Source: Microbacterium pumilum (GTDB lineage: Bacteria > Actinomycetota > Actinomycetes > Actinomycetales > Microbacteriaceae). Taken from it: 64,000 nt of DNA. Below, piece by piece: positions 25,624 to 34,181 of the stretch. Numbering within the stretch: the stretch's first letter is position 1; each line of letters opens with the position of its first letter. The stretch is taken from positions 3,348,001 to 3,412,000 of the forward strand of contig NZ_BAAAOH010000001.1 in assembly GCF_039530225.1 (NCBI RefSeq). The letters are read 5' to 3'. The notes beneath the pieces are model-generated. The model made no database searches. It saw only the letters and a program-made list of their open reading frames with translations, and had not been told where the DNA came from. Both the position numbers and the translations under genes were made by a program.

Positions 25624-26117
25624 TCACACCGGCACGAGTTCGAGTTCGCGAAGGGCGCCGTCGGCTACCGTCGCGGTCATCATCGTGCAGCGCGGCTGAC
25701 GGCGACGGTCGGTCGGAGAACCGGGGTTCAGCAGCAGCAGACCGCCGGCCGTGACGGTGTGCCACGGGATGTGACTGTGGCCGAACACGAGCACGTCGGC
25801 GTCCGGGAACGCGGCGTCCATCCTCGTGGCTCGACGCTGGGCGTCGCCCGTCTCGTGGACCACCGCGAAACGCACGCCGTCGATCTCGCACCGGGCGACT
25901 TCGGGCAGGCGATCCCGCACGTCGAGTCCGTCGTTGTTGCCGTATACGCCGATGACCTCGGCGTGCTGCACGAGTCGTCCAGAACGGATGCCGCCACCCA
26001 GTCCCCCGCATGGATCACCAGGTCGGCGGCATCCGCCGCGTCCAGCAGTGCCGGCGGAAGCACGCGGGCTCGACCGGGGATGTGGGTGTCGGAGGTGAGC
26101 AGCAGCCGGGTCGCCAT
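25624..26117 (-). pseudogene. YfcE/MJ0936-like metallophosphoesterase with a frameshift
   Basis: The N-terminal part (MATRLLLTSDTHIPGR...DLVIHAGDW) is in one frame, starting at 26117, and the rest (IGVYGNNDG, FAVVHETGD, LVFGHSHIPWH, NPGSPTD) in another. The parts join near 25970-25979, where one missing base in a GACGACTCGTG stretch breaks the expected order. Together they contain all metallophosphoesterase motifs: D-x-H, GD, GNND, and GHSH. Either a sequencing error in GC-rich DNA or a true recent frameshift would explain it; everything else in the gene is intact. If functional it would be a broad phosphodiesterase of about 165 residues. Confidence 0.85.
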
Positions 26118-26288
26118 ACGCCTCAGTGAACCAGCGAAGCGGCGGCAGCGGCATCCCGCATTCGCGAATCGGACGGCGCCGCCCGCAAAATCATGCACAA
26201 CGGGTGATGCCGCGCCGATACCGCGGGGGCATGGTGGAGGCGGTGCGAAAGCGTGCCCTCCAGCCGAAGGAAGACGAGGACGGATCAC

Positions 26289-26747
26289 ATGAGTGAGTAC
26301 GAACTATCGGAGTTGGGGCCAGTCGATTACCTGGTCATCGAATTTCCCGAAGGACACCAGAACTTCACCGGCGAGATCGCCGAGGAGCTGCTGAATCTCG
26401 TGGATGCCGGCACGATCCGCGTGATCGACGCGATCATCCTGACCAAGGACGAGGACGGCGCTGTCGATGCCGTCGAGCTCTCCGATGCCGGAGACCTCGG
26501 TCCACTGGTGCAGCTCGAGGCCCAGCTCGCAGAGCTCCTGGCGGTGGAGGACGTCGCTCACCTCGCCAACGCCATGGATCCCGGCAGCGTCGCTGGCGTG
26601 CTGGTGTACGAGAACCTCTGGGCCGCGCCCTTCGCGTCCGCCGCCCGGCGGGCCGGCGGTCAGCTCATCGCGAACGGCCGCATCCCCATCCAAGCGATCA
26701 TCGCCTCGCTCGAGGCCGATGAAGAACTCGAAACGACAGGAGCCTGA
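26289..26747 (+). CDS. DUF6325 family protein
   Basis: A 152-residue protein starting MSEYELSELGPVDYLVIEFPEG, characteristic of DUF6325. The C-terminal half has hydrophobic and Ala-rich segments (VAGVLVYENLWAAPFASAARRAGG) but no clear membrane helix. Function unknown; in actinobacteria such genes often lie with small Ala/Val-rich proteins, as here. The next gene begins one base after its stop. The upstream gap (26118-26288) has a perfect 10-bp palindrome ATTCGCGAAT at 26160-26169. Confidence 0.85.
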   Translation: MSEYELSELGPVDYLVIEFPEGHQNFTGEIAEELLNLVDAGTIRVIDAIILTKDEDGAVDAVELSDAGDLGPLVQLEAQLAELLAVEDVAHLANAMDPGSVAGVLVYENLWAAPFASAARRAGGQLIANGRIPIQAIIASLEADEELETTGA

Positions 26748-26748
26748 C

Positions 26749-26910
26749 ATGCCACTGAGAGCAGCACGAGTCGGACGGGTCGGCGTCGTCGGCGCCCCCG
26801 TCGCCAAAGCCGCAGTCGTCGCCTCGGCGGTCTCGCCCGGACCTTCGCCGATCGCCAAGGCGGCGGTCGTGGGCGCCGTGGTGACGCCCGGACGACGCCG
26901 GCGCATCTAG
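26749..26910 (+). CDS. Ala/Val-rich micro-protein paired with DUF6325
   Basis: A 53-residue basic protein with an internal duplication: APVAKAAVVASAV and SPIAKAAVVGAVV joined by a Pro/Gly linker, ending in RRRRI. AGGAG lies eight bases before its ATG, and the gene starts one base after the DUF6325 stop, so the two are co-translated. The two hydrophobic halves could associate with membrane or with the DUF6325 protein; this is inference. Confidence 0.7.
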   Translation: MPLRAARVGRVGVVGAPVAKAAVVASAVSPGPSPIAKAAVVGAVVTPGRRRRI

Positions 26911-26937
26911 CCGATACGAATCAGCGCAGCCCCGGAG

Positions 26938-28440
26938 TCACCAGACTTCCGGGACCGCACCGTGGGCGGCGCCGGACGGATTCGACTCCGTCATCGACTC
27001 CAGGAGTTCGTCGACCCCGACTGAGAAGACGCGGATGCGGGAGTCGCCGATGCCGACGGGGATCCACAGGGTGCCACGATGGACGATGCCACCGCACGAG
27101 TACGCCACGCGGGGCACGTATCCGTCGCGCAGGTCGCCGGTGGGCTTCAGCAGCGGTTCCGTCGTTCGCGCGATGACCCGCAACGGGTCGTCCACGTCGA
27201 GAAGCAGCGCGCCGAGCGAATAGGTGCGCAACGGTCCCACGCCGTGCGTGAGCACGAGCCATCCCCGGTCGGTCTCGATCGGTGCGCCGCAGTTGCCGAG
27301 CTGCACGAGCTCCCACAGTTCAGTCGGAGGGTGGACGATCCCCACGTCCTCCCAGATGACGCCGTCACTCGACTTCGCGAGGGAGATGTTCTCGCCATCG
27401 GTGCGGCTGAGCGCCAGGTGGTGGCCGCCGACAAGTCTCGGGAACAGCGCCATCCCCTTGTTCCGTGCACCGGTTCCGGTCAGCCGATGGATGGCGAACT
27501 CGGCCAAGTCGGGAGAGGTGATCAGCCGCGGGGCGATATCGCGTCCGTCGTATGCCGTATAGGTGGCGCGGTAGCCCACGACACCGTCGGCGTCGGTGAA
27601 GCGGACGAACCGCGCGTCCTCCATGCCGTGGTTCTCCTCCGCGGCCACGGGCAGCAGCATGCGTGCGCTGAGCGGAGTGCCCGCGGTGAAGTCGGCACGG
27701 TAGGCGGATGCCGCCATGTCGCGCATAGCCTGCGTCGGCCGTCGGCTGTCAGGTCGGGTGGAGAGCTGGTCGGGCAGTTCGAGGAGCGCGTACTCCAGCT
27801 CGGCCACCGTGAAGCGGTCGGGCAGCTCACCGAGCACCGCGGTTGCAAGGTCGCTGAGATGACCTTCGTGCTCGAGCGCGCGCGCGTAGTGCGTCCGCGA
27901 CCAGTCGCCACTCCACACGGTCGGCGGACTGAGCGGGGTTGCGCGCGGGGCGAAGGTCCACGCGCCGCCGGCGTCGATCACGGCCTCCGCGAACCCGATG
28001 GATGAGATGTGACCCTCGCCGATGCACCGCAGAGCGATCGCGACCCGCAGATCGCCCTCGCCGAGTCCCTCCTGCGAGGGATGCTCGATCGCACTCGGGT
28101 TGCACAGTGCCGCCCCCTCCACCGCGTACTCCGCTGTGAAAGCCGCGCCGAGCACGAGAAGCTGGGCCTCGGTGAGCCGCGACGCGTCCGCGATCCGGCT
28201 GCCGACGGCCCGCGCGTTGGAAATGAGCAGGTCCTCGGCGTCCGCGTGGCGTCCTTCGAGGTCGGAGACGACCAGTTCCGCCATCTGCTCCGTCAGTGCG
28301 GCCGAGCTTTCGAGCACCCGCCCGACGATCTGGGCGACCCGCGAATACGACGAAGGCAGACCGTCACCGGGGAGGAAGAATCGGGCGACGATGCGCGCCG
28401 GATCGTGCTCGAGATGAGCGTTGTGCTCCCGAACGATCAA
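26938..28440 (-). CDS. GH130 family glycoside phosphorylase-like protein with N-terminal extension
   Basis: A 500-residue protein. Residues about 255-490 match the five-bladed propeller of GH130 mannoside phosphorylases: EDARFVRF (the family EDPR site with the catalytic Asp, Pro changed to Ala), a segment with RNKGMALFPR, GNCGAPIETDRGWLVLTHGV, and LLDVDDPLRVIARTTEPLL. Residues 1-250 are an extension absent from typical 300-350-residue GH130 enzymes. GH130 enzymes split or build beta-1,4- or beta-1,2-mannosides using phosphate. Here the gene is third of a tight operon with a GT4 glycosyltransferase and a glycosidase-like protein, so it may build or trim a mannose-containing polymer. The start overlaps the upstream stop (ATGA). 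Confidence 0.85.
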   Translation of the reverse strand: MIVREHNAHLEHDPARIVARFFLPGDGLPSSYSRVAQIVGRVLESSAALTEQMAELVVSDLEGRHADAEDLLISNARAVGSRIADASRLTEAQLLVLGAAFTAEYAVEGAALCNPSAIEHPSQEGLGEGDLRVAIALRCIGEGHISSIGFAEAVIDAGGAWTFAPRATPLSPPTVWSGDWSRTHYARALEHEGHLSDLATAVLGELPDRFTVAELEYALLELPDQLSTRPDSRRPTQAMRDMAASAYRADFTAGTPLSARMLLPVAAEENHGMEDARFVRFTDADGVVGYRATYTAYDGRDIAPRLITSPDLAEFAIHRLTGTGARNKGMALFPRLVGGHHLALSRTDGENISLAKSSDGVIWEDVGIVHPPTELWELVQLGNCGAPIETDRGWLVLTHGVGPLRTYSLGALLLDVDDPLRVIARTTEPLLKPTGDLRDGYVPRVAYSCGGIVHRGTLWIPVGIGDSRIRVFSVGVDELLESMTESNPSGAAHGAVPEVW

Positions 28441-29483
28441 GACGCCACCAGCTCCAGCACCTCGAGGCGGCGGGCGTGCTGGTATGTGCTCAACGCCGCG
28501 AGCGTCGACTCCGCCCCCCGGTTCCCGTTGCGACCATGCTCGTGCAGACCATCGAATCCGGCACCCGACACGTGATCGAACATGGGTGTGGACGCGTCAT
28601 TGTCGCCCGTGAACCAAGCCCAGGCGATCGCGACGACATCGCGCCACTCGCTGTCCTGGGTGATCTCGAAGGCACGCGCGCTCGCGTCCGCGAGGGCGGC
28701 CACCTCGATCGGCTGCTGGTCGAACTGGGCCGATCGCTGCGCCGGACCACGTCCGGCGACGCCGGCGACCGAGAGGTGACCTCGGGCGGTCTCGATGTGG
28801 ACCAGGAATCGCAGCATCAGCAGACCGCGGGCGATGATGCGGGGGTTGTCGGTCGCGGAGCCGCCGGCCAGGAGCGCTTCGGGGAGCACCGCGTTCGCGT
28901 AACGGAGGCGTGGCTCGGGCCACTCCCACGAGTCGACGTGCGGCGTCGCGATCGTCGCCATCCCGTCGAGCACCAGGGCACGAGCGGCGAGATCGTGCGG
29001 ATCGTTGATGAGCACCTCCGCGGCACCGAGCGTGGCGAACGCCATCGCCCTGCCGTGCGGCGAGCGAGCCAGTGCCGCGCGGTGGAACGCGGCGAGCGCC
29101 TGGTAGCGCAGCTGCTCGGTCGGGGCGCGGACGGCCGCGAGGCCGAGAGCCTGCACGGCACGGCCCCACCAGTCGCCCAGCGCCGGCTCGTCGGTCCAGC
29201 CGCCCCCGTCCGCCATCCGGTTGTGTGCCCGGCCGTCCGGGTCGACGGCCTGCTCGACGAAGCGAAGACATGTCCTCATCAGCACGACCAGCTCCGGAGC
29301 GGGATCGGGCTCACGAAGCAGGACGCCGATCGCGCGGGCGACGTCATCGACGCAATAGCCGTGCTCGCGCCGCGGCGCGTCGAGGAGAGCGTGCTCGAAC
29401 ACGCCGTGCTCATCCGACAATGCGAGCAGGTGCGAGAACGAAGGGGCCGCTGCCGAGGTGACGTTCGACTCCGGTCGGGTCAT
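28437..29483 (-). CDS. Glycosidase-like (alpha/alpha)6-barrel protein
   Basis: A 348-residue soluble protein rich in helices with EHGYCVDDVARA near residue 45 and DPDGRAHNRM, sequences typical of a six-hairpin glycosidase-like family found fused to or next to group 1 glycosyltransferases. No signal peptide, so it works in the cytosol. Its ATG overlaps the GT4 stop and its stop overlaps the GH130 start, so the three are translationally coupled. The enzymatic activity is unknown. Confidence 0.75.
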   Translation of the reverse strand: MTRPESNVTSAAAPSFSHLLALSDEHGVFEHALLDAPRREHGYCVDDVARAIGVLLREPDPAPELVVLMRTCLRFVEQAVDPDGRAHNRMADGGGWTDEPALGDWWGRAVQALGLAAVRAPTEQLRYQALAAFHRAALARSPHGRAMAFATLGAAEVLINDPHDLAARALVLDGMATIATPHVDSWEWPEPRLRYANAVLPEALLAGGSATDNPRIIARGLLMLRFLVHIETARGHLSVAGVAGRGPAQRSAQFDQQPIEVAALADASARAFEITQDSEWRDVVAIAWAWFTGDNDASTPMFDHVSGAGFDGLHEHGRNGNRGAESTLAALSTYQHARRLEVLELVAS

Positions 29484-30619
29484 GCGGCGACCGCGGCCAG
29501 TCGGGTGGCGATCGCCCTGTAATGCTCGGCGACGACCGGCCAGGAGGAATCGTGCGTGTCACGGAGGGCCGCTTCATGCATGCGCTCGGCCGTCCTCTCC
29601 TCCTCGATGATGATGCGGATGGCGTCCGCCATCGACTGCGGGTCGCGGTGCTTCGCGATCAGGCCGGCGCCGCCGGCGAGCAGTTCGATCGCGTGGGGGA
29701 ATCCGGTCGCCACGACCGGGATCCCCGCCGCCACCGCCTCGACCAGGACGCCGGACGTGGCCTGGTCGTGCGAGTCGTAGGGCAGCAGGACGACGTCGGA
29801 TTCGGCGGCGAGCTCGGCGAGCTGATCGGCCCCGAGGTAGCGGTCGTCGAGCGTGACCAGATCGGCGAGATCGAGCTCGGCGATCAGCTCATGGAGCGAT
29901 TCGCGATAGCGCTCACCCTCGCGTGCGAGCACCTTGGGGTGGGTCTGGCCGGCGATCAGGTATTCGACCGGCGGAACGACATCGCGAAGCTGTGCGATCG
30001 CCCGGATCCCCCACTCGAGTCCCTTGCCGGGCGAGATGAGGCCCCAGGTGAGGATGCGCCGCGATTCGGTGCGCATCCTGGGACGAGCCGGGATCGGCAC
30101 CGGAACACCGTGCGGGATGACGCGGACCTTGGAGTCGCGCACGTTGTACGTCCGGCGCAGGATGTCGCGCGCGTTCGCCGTCATGACGACGACGTAGTCC
30201 GCGAGCTTGCACACGGTGTCGAGCACGGCGCGCTGGTGCGGTGTCGGAGCGTCGAGCACCGTGTGGAGCACGACGATCGATCGGGTCGCGAGAGACCGCA
30301 GCAGTGGGATGATCTCATCACCGTCCGGCCCGCCGTAGATGCCGTACTCGTGCTGGATGATCGCGACGTCGCACCGATCGAGAGCGCGCACGGAAGTGCG
30401 CATGCTGACGCGGTTTCCCGCGATCAGCTCGGCGGTGATGGGGATGCGGCCCACGACGGCGGGGCCCGGCCGGCCGTCCCGCACATCGAGCACGCGGACG
30501 ATGGTGGTCTCGTGCGTGTCTCCGGAGAGGGCGTCAGCGAGGCCTTCCGTGAAGGTGGCCAGGCCGCAGCGGGTGGGCGGGTACGTGGACAGAAAACCGA
30601 AGTGGGTCATGGCGACCAT
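29480..30619 (-). CDS. Family 4 glycosyltransferase
   Basis: A 379-residue GT-B fold protein. The N-terminus FLSTYPPTRCGLATFTEGLADAL is that of a subgroup that pairs with GH130 genes; the C-terminal domain has LISPGKGLEWGIRA and the donor-binding stretch SGVLVEAVAAGIPVVAT. Residues just before it (LLPYDSHDQAT) are also typical. The donor could be GDP-mannose or another nucleotide sugar. First gene of the three-gene operon. The ATG at 30619 is taken; an ATG at 30610 is also possible, and neither has a strong ribosome site. Confidence 0.88.
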   Translation of the reverse strand: MVAMTHFGFLSTYPPTRCGLATFTEGLADALSGDTHETTIVRVLDVRDGRPGPAVVGRIPITAELIAGNRVSMRTSVRALDRCDVAIIQHEYGIYGGPDGDEIIPLLRSLATRSIVVLHTVLDAPTPHQRAVLDTVCKLADYVVVMTANARDILRRTYNVRDSKVRVIPHGVPVPIPARPRMRTESRRILTWGLISPGKGLEWGIRAIAQLRDVVPPVEYLIAGQTHPKVLAREGERYRESLHELIAELDLADLVTLDDRYLGADQLAELAAESDVVLLPYDSHDQATSGVLVEAVAAGIPVVATGFPHAIELLAGGAGLIAKHRDPQSMADAIRIIIEEERTAERMHEAALRDTHDSSWPVVAEHYRAIATRLAAVAA

Positions 30620-30731
30620 CTCTGTCGGCCCGGGTCGGACGACGCCGGGTTACTTCGAGACGTCTGCCAACGGCATCCCTCGTGGGACTGCGCCTGCGTC
30701 GCCGCCGTCCGGTGTACGCAGCGGCGTGAAG

Positions 30732-30755
30732 CCACCGCGCGGTGGTCCAACTTTA
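30732..30755 (-). promoter_or_regulatory. Candidate promoter and palindromic operator of the GT4-GH130 operon
   Basis: TAAAGT on the minus strand (30750-30755) is a possible -10 box. Directly downstream, where transcription should start, lies a perfect 14-bp palindrome CCACCGCGCGGTGG (30732-30745). A dimeric repressor could bind there. The -35 region is not convincing. The leader would be about 110-125 bases. Confidence 0.4.
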
Positions 30756-30825
30756 CACCCTGGTCGCGTCAGGCCCCTCCGATGGATCTGCCCCCCGACG
30801 AGCTCCCCCTCACTGGACGGCAGTG

Positions 30826-31701
30826 TCACTGGCTCGCGACGGCGCCTCCCCCGGCATCGACCAGCCGCTTGATCTCGGCCAGTTCGGCCTGCGATCGAAG
30901 CATTAGGGCGCGGAGTTCATCGAGTGTCGCGGCGGAATCGGCAGGTGCGGCATCCGTCTGGATCGTCGCATTCGCGTCATCGCTCGCCGCCGACTCGATC
31001 GAGCCCGTGTCCACCGGCTCGGGCTCATCCGCCGACGGCTCCTCATCCTCCTTTCGGGGCGACAGGAAGACGTTCGCCAGATACCCCGTGAACGTGCCGA
31101 AGATGCCGACACCCACGATGATGATGACGGTGCCCACCAATCGGCCCGCGTTCGTGACGGGGTACTGGTCACCGTAGCCGACCGTCGAGATCGTGACCAT
31201 GGTGTACCAGAGCGCGTCGGATGCCGTCGTGATGTTGGCGCCTTTGGCGTACTGCTCGACCTGCAGCACCGTCAGGCTGCCGAACTGGAGCACCATGATG
31301 CCCATCAGCAGAAGTATCAGCAGTGCGCTGCCGGCGCGATCCCTGATCAGCGTGCGCCAGATCGTGCGGATGCCGACCTCGCGCAGCAGGCGCGTGACGC
31401 GGATCAGCCGGAAGATGCGCAGCACCTTGAACTGCGGGAAAGGCAGGCTGGCGAGCAGGTCCGCCCAGCCGAAGTGCTTGAAGAAGTATGTGCTGCGGGA
31501 TGGCGCGGTCACCATCCGGTACGTGAAGTCGCCGAGGAAGATCGCGCTGAACAGCGCGTTCATCACCTGCAGGACCGTCTGCATCGCCGCGTCGTCGACG
31601 TACGCGTACAGAAGCACGAGATTCAAGATCGAGAGTATCGACAGGATGCCGATGAAGATCTCGTAGCCGGTCTTCTTGAGTTCGGTCTTGACCTTCGCCA
31701 T
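30826..31701 (-). CDS. Voltage-gated potassium channel family protein
   Basis: A 291-residue six-segment channel subunit. Residues about 15-125 form S1-S4, with S4 carrying regularly spaced Arg residues (RIFRLIRVTRLLREVG). The pore loop has the selectivity filter TVGYGD around residue 185, and S6 follows. The C-terminal 80 residues are acidic and end with a coiled-coil-like stretch (LDELRALMLRSQAELAEIKRLVD) that may tetramerise the channel. It should pass K+ across the cytoplasmic membrane. Confidence 0.93.
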   Translation of the reverse strand: MAKVKTELKKTGYEIFIGILSILSILNLVLLYAYVDDAAMQTVLQVMNALFSAIFLGDFTYRMVTAPSRSTYFFKHFGWADLLASLPFPQFKVLRIFRLIRVTRLLREVGIRTIWRTLIRDRAGSALLILLLMGIMVLQFGSLTVLQVEQYAKGANITTASDALWYTMVTISTVGYGDQYPVTNAGRLVGTVIIIVGVGIFGTFTGYLANVFLSPRKEDEEPSADEPEPVDTGSIESAASDDANATIQTDAAPADSAATLDELRALMLRSQAELAEIKRLVDAGGGAVASQ

Positions 31702-31744
31702 GCCCGGAGTATGCCAGGTGCGTCGGCGGACAAGCGAGCCGGGG

Positions 31745-31873
31745 TCAGCCCCTGGAGTCGTCGGGGTTGTCGCCGTGGCTTTGGCGAGTCTGCGTGGTCC
31801 GCTCGTTCAAAAGCGAAACGATCGGACCGCTCGCCGTGCCGATGATGGCGACACCGCCCGCCATGAGCACCAC
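31745..31873 (-). CDS. Possible small single-span membrane protein
   Basis: An open frame of 42 residues starting at a GTG, with the hydrophobic run VVLMAGGVAIIGTASGPIVSLL and a polar tail rich in Gln, Asn and Asp. It fills the gap between the channel gene and the divergent LLM gene. The frame stays open far upstream as a shadow of the LLM gene, so the coding status and the start are doubtful. Confidence 0.3.
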   Translation of the reverse strand: MVLMAGGVAIIGTASGPIVSLLNERTTQTRQSHGDNPDDSRG

Positions 31874-31924
31874 GGCCGGAATCAGTCCGACGACGGTGAC
31901 CGGCCGTTCTGCAAGGATCTGGGT

Positions 31925-32926
31925 ATGTCTGCCGTCACACACACCCCGGCCAGCGTGGGTGTCATGCTCCCCCGCGATCTTCCCGCAGATCAGGTGCTCA
32001 CCTTCGCCCGTCGCGCCGAGGACCTCGGCTTCGACGAGCTCTGGGTCGTGGAAGACCTCGGCTTCCGCGGGGGCATCGCGCAGGCGAGCGCCGTCCTCGC
32101 CGTGACCGAGCGGATCACCGTCGGCATCGGCATCCTCCCCGCAGGAGCTCGCAATGCCGCGTTCACGGCGATGGAGCTCGCCACCCTCGCCCAGCTCTTC
32201 CCGAACCGGCTCGTGGCCGGGATCGGGCATGGGATGCCGGTATGGATGCGGCAGGTCGGCGCCTGGCCGAAGAGCCCCCTGACGCTCCTCGAGGAGTACA
32301 CGACGGCGATTCGCACCCTGCTCCGGGGTGAGCCGGGACCGGGGGCCGGGCGCTATGTCGATGTGGCGGGCGTCACGCTGACCGAGATTCCCGATGTCGT
32401 GCCGCCGATCCTGCTCGGCGTCCGCGGTCCCAAGTCGCTCGCCGTCGCCGGGAGGTCAGCCGACGGCGCCATCCTCGCCGAACCATCCACGCCCGGGTAT
32501 GTCGCGGCCTCGCTCGGCATCGTCGGCACTGCTGCACCGGTAGGCGCCGACATCCGGATCACGACCTACGACGTCGCGGCGATCGATGACGAAGCCGAGG
32601 CCGCCGTCGCGCACGCACGACCCGCGCTCGCCTGGTTCGGCGAACCGGACTGGGCGCCGCACCTCGTCGACCTTCCCTTCGCGGCCGAGCTCGCACGCCA
32701 CCGCCAGGGCTGCTCGGGACCGGAGGAATTCGCGATGACGATTCCCGCCGAGTGGGTCGCCGAGCTCTCGCTCGCCGGCACGCCCGACCAGGTGCGCGAC
32801 CGAATCGCCGCCCGCGCGCGAGCGGGAGCGACGAGCATCATCCTCACGCCCGTCGGCGCCGACCGCCTCGGACAGCTCCGCCGCTTCGCGGAGGTGCGGG
32901 CCGGGCACGGGGTCGCAGTGCCCTGA
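31925..32926 (+). CDS. LLM class flavin-dependent oxidoreductase
   Basis: A 333-residue bacterial luciferase-like TIM-barrel protein using F420 or FMN. Visible features are VGVMLPRDLPADQVLTFARRAEDLGFDELWVVED at the start, GIGILPAGARNA, and RLVAGIGHGMPVWMRQVG, the last typical of F420-dependent members. The ATG at 31925 follows AAGGA about ten bases upstream. Substrate unknown. A convergent MetE-like gene ends ten bases after it. Confidence 0.88.
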   Translation: MSAVTHTPASVGVMLPRDLPADQVLTFARRAEDLGFDELWVVEDLGFRGGIAQASAVLAVTERITVGIGILPAGARNAAFTAMELATLAQLFPNRLVAGIGHGMPVWMRQVGAWPKSPLTLLEEYTTAIRTLLRGEPGPGAGRYVDVAGVTLTEIPDVVPPILLGVRGPKSLAVAGRSADGAILAEPSTPGYVAASLGIVGTAAPVGADIRITTYDVAAIDDEAEAAVAHARPALAWFGEPDWAPHLVDLPFAAELARHRQGCSGPEEFAMTIPAEWVAELSLAGTPDQVRDRIAARARAGATSIILTPVGADRLGQLRRFAEVRAGHGVAVP

Positions 32927-32936
32927 CCGCGCCCGA

Positions 32937-33995
32937 TCAGCTGTGTGCGTCGACGACCGCCGCGTGCAGATCGAGGAGCGGAGCGGTGCGCTCTGCCGGC
33001 CCTCGGCCGAATCCGCATTCGGTGCCGACCCCGAAGCTGTCGAGGACCGTCGCCGCAGCCGCGATTCGGCGCTCGGCGCCCTCGAACCCGTCCTCGTGGT
33101 GGAGCAGGCCCAGGTCGAGTTCGGTGCCTGCGGGCAGATCGAGGTCCGCGAGGGGCGCGAAGTAGGCCGCGTCGTCCCGCTCTATCGGCACGGGAAGGTG
33201 GAACCAGCTCACGGTTCGAGGTGACGCCGCCAAGATCCCGCGGATGACGGATGCAAGGGTTCCGGCATCCTTCGGCTGGATGAAGTGCTGCTCCTCGACG
33301 TCGCCGTAGCAGAGGTGGAAGCCCACCTCCACGTCGTCGGGAACGGCGGCGATCTGGCGGATCGCGCGATCGATCACGCCACCGAGGAGGTCGCCCTCCC
33401 ACCCCGCGCTGAACGGCACGCCGCCGAACTCGGCGCGATCGAGGATTCCGAACTCGACCGCCGAATCCCACTGGATCGCGAGGTCCTCGTGCGGGATGGC
33501 GTCGGCGATGCGGGAGACCTCGGCGAAGAGGGCGTGCTCGTACACCGGCTCGACGGCGGTGCGGTCGTCGGGCACGATGAAGGCCCCGACGACACCCACT
33601 GGCGTCGGGAGCGAGACCTGGAAGCGCGCCCCGGCAGGGATTGCGCCGCCCTCGCGTACCGCGGCGAACTGTGTATACGACTCGATCGCCGCGTCAGCGT
33701 AGCCCAGGTTCGGGAACTGCAGGTCCGCTGCGGCGACGGTGCCGTCGAGGGCGAACGGGCGCAGGTCGAAGATGTCGCGGATCCGATAGGGCAGCTCCTC
33801 GCCCACACGGACGAGCCCGGGGGTCTCGTCGAGGCGGAAGGTCTGGAACTGTATCCAGTAGAACCGCTCGCCGACCTCGCCGTCGGGGATGCGCTTGGCG
33901 CGATCCCCGAGGTGCTCGCCGACGGCGCGGAAGACGGACTCGGCGTCGGGCTGGTTGATGCTGCCGACAAGGTGGGCGTTGGTGACGGTGACCAT
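32937..33995 (-). CDS. MetE C-terminal-like (cobalamin-independent methionine synthase fold) protein
   Basis: A 352-residue protein with only the catalytic-type barrel. The zinc ligands of MetE have counterparts: His and Cys in GFHLCYGD near residue 225-230, and Cys in TECGFGR near residue 325. The folate-binding N-terminal barrel of full MetE (about 750 residues) is absent. It may transfer methyl groups between a thiol and an unknown donor. AAGGAG lies upstream of the ATG at 33995; the frame further upstream is unlike the family. Confidence 0.7.
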   Translation of the reverse strand: MVTVTNAHLVGSINQPDAESVFRAVGEHLGDRAKRIPDGEVGERFYWIQFQTFRLDETPGLVRVGEELPYRIRDIFDLRPFALDGTVAAADLQFPNLGYADAAIESYTQFAAVREGGAIPAGARFQVSLPTPVGVVGAFIVPDDRTAVEPVYEHALFAEVSRIADAIPHEDLAIQWDSAVEFGILDRAEFGGVPFSAGWEGDLLGGVIDRAIRQIAAVPDDVEVGFHLCYGDVEEQHFIQPKDAGTLASVIRGILAASPRTVSWFHLPVPIERDDAAYFAPLADLDLPAGTELDLGLLHHEDGFEGAERRIAAAATVLDSFGVGTECGFGRGPAERTAPLLDLHAAVVDAHS

Positions 33996-34123
33996 GGCGT
34001 GGTGCTCCTTGGAACGGGAGCCGCGATAGCGCGACTCCGCGGAACGAAACCGCAGGCGTGTCCCGCGAGTGGGATGCGAGACTTCGCTGCGCGCTGCGCG
34101 CTCAGAGTAACAGCGGGTGCGAA

Positions 34124-34181
34124 CGTCATCCGCTGCGTTGCGGTCCATTACGCTACTCAGCCATGAGCTACGCGGATGACG
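34124..34181 (+). promoter_or_regulatory. -10 box TACGCT and flanking inverted repeat before the LysR-HTH gene
   Basis: TACGCT (34149-34154) lies eight bases before the ATG of a short upstream frame. A 10-bp perfect inverted repeat, CGTCATCCGC (34124-34133) and GCGGATGACG (34172-34181), brackets this promoter, one arm near the -35 position and one arm inside the short frame. It may bind the gene's own product. Confidence 0.45.

Noticed and set aside
25624..26117. Programmed frameshifting in the phosphoesterase gene
   Set aside because: No slippery run or downstream structure at the join; a missing base explains it better.
26304..26906. 200-codon minus-strand frame over the DUF6325 pair
   Set aside because: Shadow of the two coupled plus-strand genes, which have ribosome sites and family similarity.
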